DNA from: Actinomycetota bacterium
Lineage (GTDB): Bacteria; Actinomycetota; Acidimicrobiia; Spongiisociales; UBA11373
Assembly (NCBI GenBank): GCA_003486285.1
Contig: DNGH01000300.1
Span: 1 to 6,890, forward strand
Direction: 5' to 3'
DNA length: 6,890 nt
Part shown: piece after piece, positions 5,359 through 6,890 of the stretch
Numbering within the stretch: position 1 is the first letter of the stretch
Layout: each line of letters begins with the position of its first letter
Program-made: the position numbers and the translations under genes
The notes under the pieces: generated by a model
What the model was told of the DNA's origin: nothing
The model's input: the letters and a program-made list of their open reading frames with translations, nothing else
Database searches by the model: none

Positions 5359-6629
5359 GGCTTCTCGAAGGTGGCCGAGCGCTGTGGGCCGACGGAGATG
5401 AGGCGGATCGGGACGCCGGCGAGTTGCTCGACCCGCTCTACATAGGTCCGGGCGGTGGCGGGAAGATCGTCCCAGTTGCGCACCGCGGAGATGTCGACTG
5501 CCCATCCGGGATGGTCTTCGTAGATCGGGGTGCAGTGGTAGAGCACTCCTTGCTGGCGGGGGAACTCGGGATACGTCGTGCCCTCGGAGAGATAAGCGGT
5601 GGCGATGCGGACGGTGTCGAACTCGGAGAGGACATCGAGCTTCATCAGGGCCAGTTCGGTGATGCCACCGACCCGGACTGCATACCGCAGCGCCACGGAG
5701 TCGAGCCAGCCACAGCGGCGGCGGCGCCCGGTCACGGTGCCGTACTCACCTCCGACCCGCACCATGGTCTCGCCGATGTCGTCGGAGAGTTCGGTCGGGA
5801 AGGGTCCGGTCCCGACCCGGGAGACGTATGCCTTGGTCAGCCCGAGCACCCGGTCGATGTCGCGCGGGCCGACCCCGACCCCGGTGAGAGCGCCACCAGA
5901 GGTCGGGTTCGAAGATGTCACGAAGGGGTAGGTGCCGTGATCGATGTCGAGCATCACTCCCTGGGCGCCCTCGAAGATGACGTTCTTGCCGGCTCGAATC
6001 GCCTCCCAGACGAAGAGGGCGGTGTCGGCGACGTAGGCGGAGAGCCGCTCGGCATACCCGAGGTACTCGACGGCGATCTCCTCGGGGTCGAAGGCGAGCT
6101 GGTTGTAGATCTTCACCAGGACCTTGTTGGTCTCCTTGACCACCGCCTCGAGCTTGTCGCGGAAGATCCCGGGGTCGTACAGATCCTGCACCCGGATCCC
6201 CACCCGGGCGAACTTGTCGAGGTAGGCAGGGCCGATGCCGCGCTTGGTGGTGCCGATCTGCTGCTTGCCCAGATACCGCTCCCTGACCGCGTCGAGCTTG
6301 CGGTGGTAGGGCATGATCAGATGGGCGTTGGTGGAGAGCTTGAGGTGGGAGGTGTCGATGCCCCGGGACCGGAGCATCTCCATCTCCTTGAGCAGCACCG
6401 CAGGGTCGACCACGCAACCGTTTCCGATCACCGGGGTCACGTTGGGGTAGATCACCCCCGAAGGGATCAGGCTGAGGGCAAAGGTCTCCTCGCCGATGAC
6501 GATGGTGTGGCCGGCGTTGTTGCCGCCCTGATAGCGGACCACCACGTCGGCTTCCTGAGCCAACAGGTTGGCGATCTTGCCCTTGCCCTCGTCGCCCCAT
6601 TGGGCGCCGACGACCACAGTGGCCGGCAC
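5355..6629 (-). CDS. purA: Adenylosuccinate synthetase PurA
   Basis: PurA joins IMP and aspartate using GTP to form adenylosuccinate, the first committed step to AMP. The product has 424 residues, the normal length. The P-loop-like motif WGDEGKGK (11-18) contains the catalytic Asp13, and GGNNAGHT (35-42) contains His41, the same numbers as in the E. coli enzyme. IMP-site motif GTTKRGIGP is at 126-134, FEGAQGVMLDIDHGTYPFV at 219-237, the GTP/aspartate-side TGRRRRCGWLD at 300-310, and a terminal VGPQRSATF block at 413-421 follows. I chose GTG at 6629 because it gives the standard N-terminus and is preceded by GAGGGAGG, 5 bases away. The ATG at 6680 would add 17 residues without family support and would lie upstream of the likely -10 element. 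The stop overlaps purB by 4 bases, so consecutive enzymes of the AMP branch are translated together. Confidence 0.98.
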   Translation of the reverse strand: MPATVVVGAQWGDEGKGKIANLLAQEADVVVRYQGGNNAGHTIVIGEETFALSLIPSGVIYPNVTPVIGNGCVVDPAVLLKEMEMLRSRGIDTSHLKLSTNAHLIMPYHRKLDAVRERYLGKQQIGTTKRGIGPAYLDKFARVGIRVQDLYDPGIFRDKLEAVVKETNKVLVKIYNQLAFDPEEIAVEYLGYAERLSAYVADTALFVWEAIRAGKNVIFEGAQGVMLDIDHGTYPFVTSSNPTSGGALTGVGVGPRDIDRVLGLTKAYVSRVGTGPFPTELSDDIGETMVRVGGEYGTVTGRRRRCGWLDSVALRYAVRVGGITELALMKLDVLSEFDTVRIATAYLSEGTTYPEFPRQQGVLYHCTPIYEDHPGWAVDISAVRNWDDLPATARTYVERVEQLAGVPIRLISVGPQRSATFEKP

Positions 6630-6634
6630 GCGTG

Positions 6635-6642
6635 CCTCCCTC
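6635..6642 (-). promoter_or_regulatory. Ribosome binding site for purA
   Basis: Read on the minus strand this is GAGGGAGG, a strong Shine-Dalgarno match, with 5 bases between it and the GTG at 6629. It decides the purA start in favour of this GTG over the upstream ATG at 6680. Confidence 0.8.
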
Positions 6643-6654
6643 GGATACAGAGGG

Positions 6655-6660
6655 ATGGTA
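6655..6660 (-). promoter_or_regulatory. Putative -10 element (TACCAT) for the purA operon
   Basis: The minus-strand hexamer TACCAT is identical to the one before the SURF1 gene. It would place the transcript start near 6648, giving a leader of about 19 bases that just includes the GAGGGAGG ribosome binding site. No clear -35 element was found at 16-19 bases upstream. The match is short, so this is tentative. Confidence 0.38.
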
Positions 6661-6692
6661 CCTGGGGATGCGCCCAGCACCGGCAGAGACCA

Positions 6693-6726
6693 GGAATGGG
6701 TCGCCTCGCGGACGGCGACCCATTCC
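6693..6726 (-). terminator. Hairpin terminator without U-tract
   Basis: GGAATGGGTCGCC (6693-6705) and GGCGACCCATTCC (6714-6726) form a perfect 13-bp stem with an 8-base loop. The hairpin lies 14 bases after the stop codon of the minus-strand gene that enters the window from the right, and before the purA promoter region. No run of T follows on the minus strand (TGGTCTCTGCC), so it is the stem-only kind often seen in actinobacteria rather than a classical intrinsic terminator. It separates the upstream gene from purA. Confidence 0.72.
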
Positions 6727-6740
6727 CGGAGCCGGGTGGG

Positions 6741-6890
6741 TCACTGGGCGTATCCGTGGAAGGCGGTCTTGCCGTCGCGGATCAGGTAGATGCTGATGCC
6801 GTCGCCTCCGACGGACAGGTGGTTGGGGACTGCGATGAACGGTCCGGAGGTGGTGGGGTCGGAGGTGATCTCGACGTCGAACCAGGTGAT
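6741..6890 (-). CDS. Unrecognised protein, C-terminal 49 residues (partial)
   Basis: The minus-strand frame is open from the right edge to a TGA at 6741-6743 and reads ITWFDVEITSDPTTSGPFIA, then a VPNHLSVGGDGISIYLIRDGK segment, ending TAFHGYAQ. The composition is that of a real protein: alternating polar and hydrophobic strands, with GC-rich third positions like its neighbours. A strong hairpin follows the stop, supporting it as a true gene end. The beta-rich, Ser/Thr/Gly/Asp-rich character would suit an extracytoplasmic domain, but I recognise no family and the start lies outside the window. It is unlikely to share a transcript with purA because of the hairpin. Confidence 0.6.
   Translation of the reverse strand: MTWFDVEITSDPTTSGPFIAVPNHLSVGGDGISIYLIRDGKTAFHGYAQ

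Noticed and set aside
4015..5445. Long open frame on the plus strand opposite purB
   Set aside because: It is antisense to a clear purB with complete catalytic motifs; its Gly/Arg/His/Asp-rich translation has no domain character and comes from high-GC codon bias.
6630..6680. N-terminal extension of PurA from the ATG at 6680
   Set aside because: The extension has no family counterpart, would cover the probable -10 region, and lacks a ribosome binding site as good as the GAGGGAGG before the GTG at 6629.
5746..6744. Minus-strand open frame in another phase of purA
   Set aside because: It overlaps purA fully, and its Arg/Gly/Pro/His-rich translation resembles no protein family.
1..6890. A new multi-gene system such as defence, secretion or secondary metabolism
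   Set aside because: Nearly all genes belong to known housekeeping or metabolic families. There are no nuclease, transposase, integrase, toxin or synthase motifs, no tRNA or attachment sites, and no sharp compositional break.

Overview
This window is high-GC DNA of bacterial character. It has tightly packed genes, frequent GTG starts, 4-base stop/start overlaps and a SURF1-type oxidase assembly gene. Together with an ACAD10/11-type acyl-CoA dehydrogenase, this fits an aerobic actinobacterium, perhaps near Acidimicrobiia. That placement is an impression from composition and gene style, not a phylogenetic result.

Plus-strand half (1-2451): the 3' part of an acyl-CoA dehydrogenase gene overlaps by 4 bases a double-hotdog acyl-CoA thioesterase gene, forming a small fatty acyl-CoA module. 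The thioesterase gene runs into a palindromic array of 7-base repeats. Next come a small, unrecognised 56-residue protein with HxxH and CxC motifs, and a SURF1 family gene that appears to be expressed from a leaderless transcript.

Minus-strand half (6890-2453): the C-terminal 49 codons of an unrecognised protein end at a strong hairpin without a U-tract. A purA promoter region follows, then a compact run of purA, purB, a RibD_C/dihydrofolate-reductase-family gene and an EamA/DMT transporter. purA and purB overlap by GTGA, and the purB stop lies next to the ribosome binding site of the next gene. PurA and PurB catalyse the two steps from IMP to AMP, so their overlap probably helps balance synthesis. 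The last two genes have no evident purine role. SURF1 and the transporter converge with one base between their stop codons.

The most unusual non-genic signal is a pair of related heptanucleotide arrays (about 1421-1493 and 3326-3369). Each has internal inverted symmetry, perfect four-tract G-quadruplex potential on the sense strand of the adjoining gene, and an overlap with a gene end. The first supplies the thioesterase C-terminus and stop; the second supplies the transporter's start codon and first residues. No mobile element, CRISPR array, defence system or RNA gene was seen, and the genes themselves are mostly ordinary housekeeping or metabolic families.
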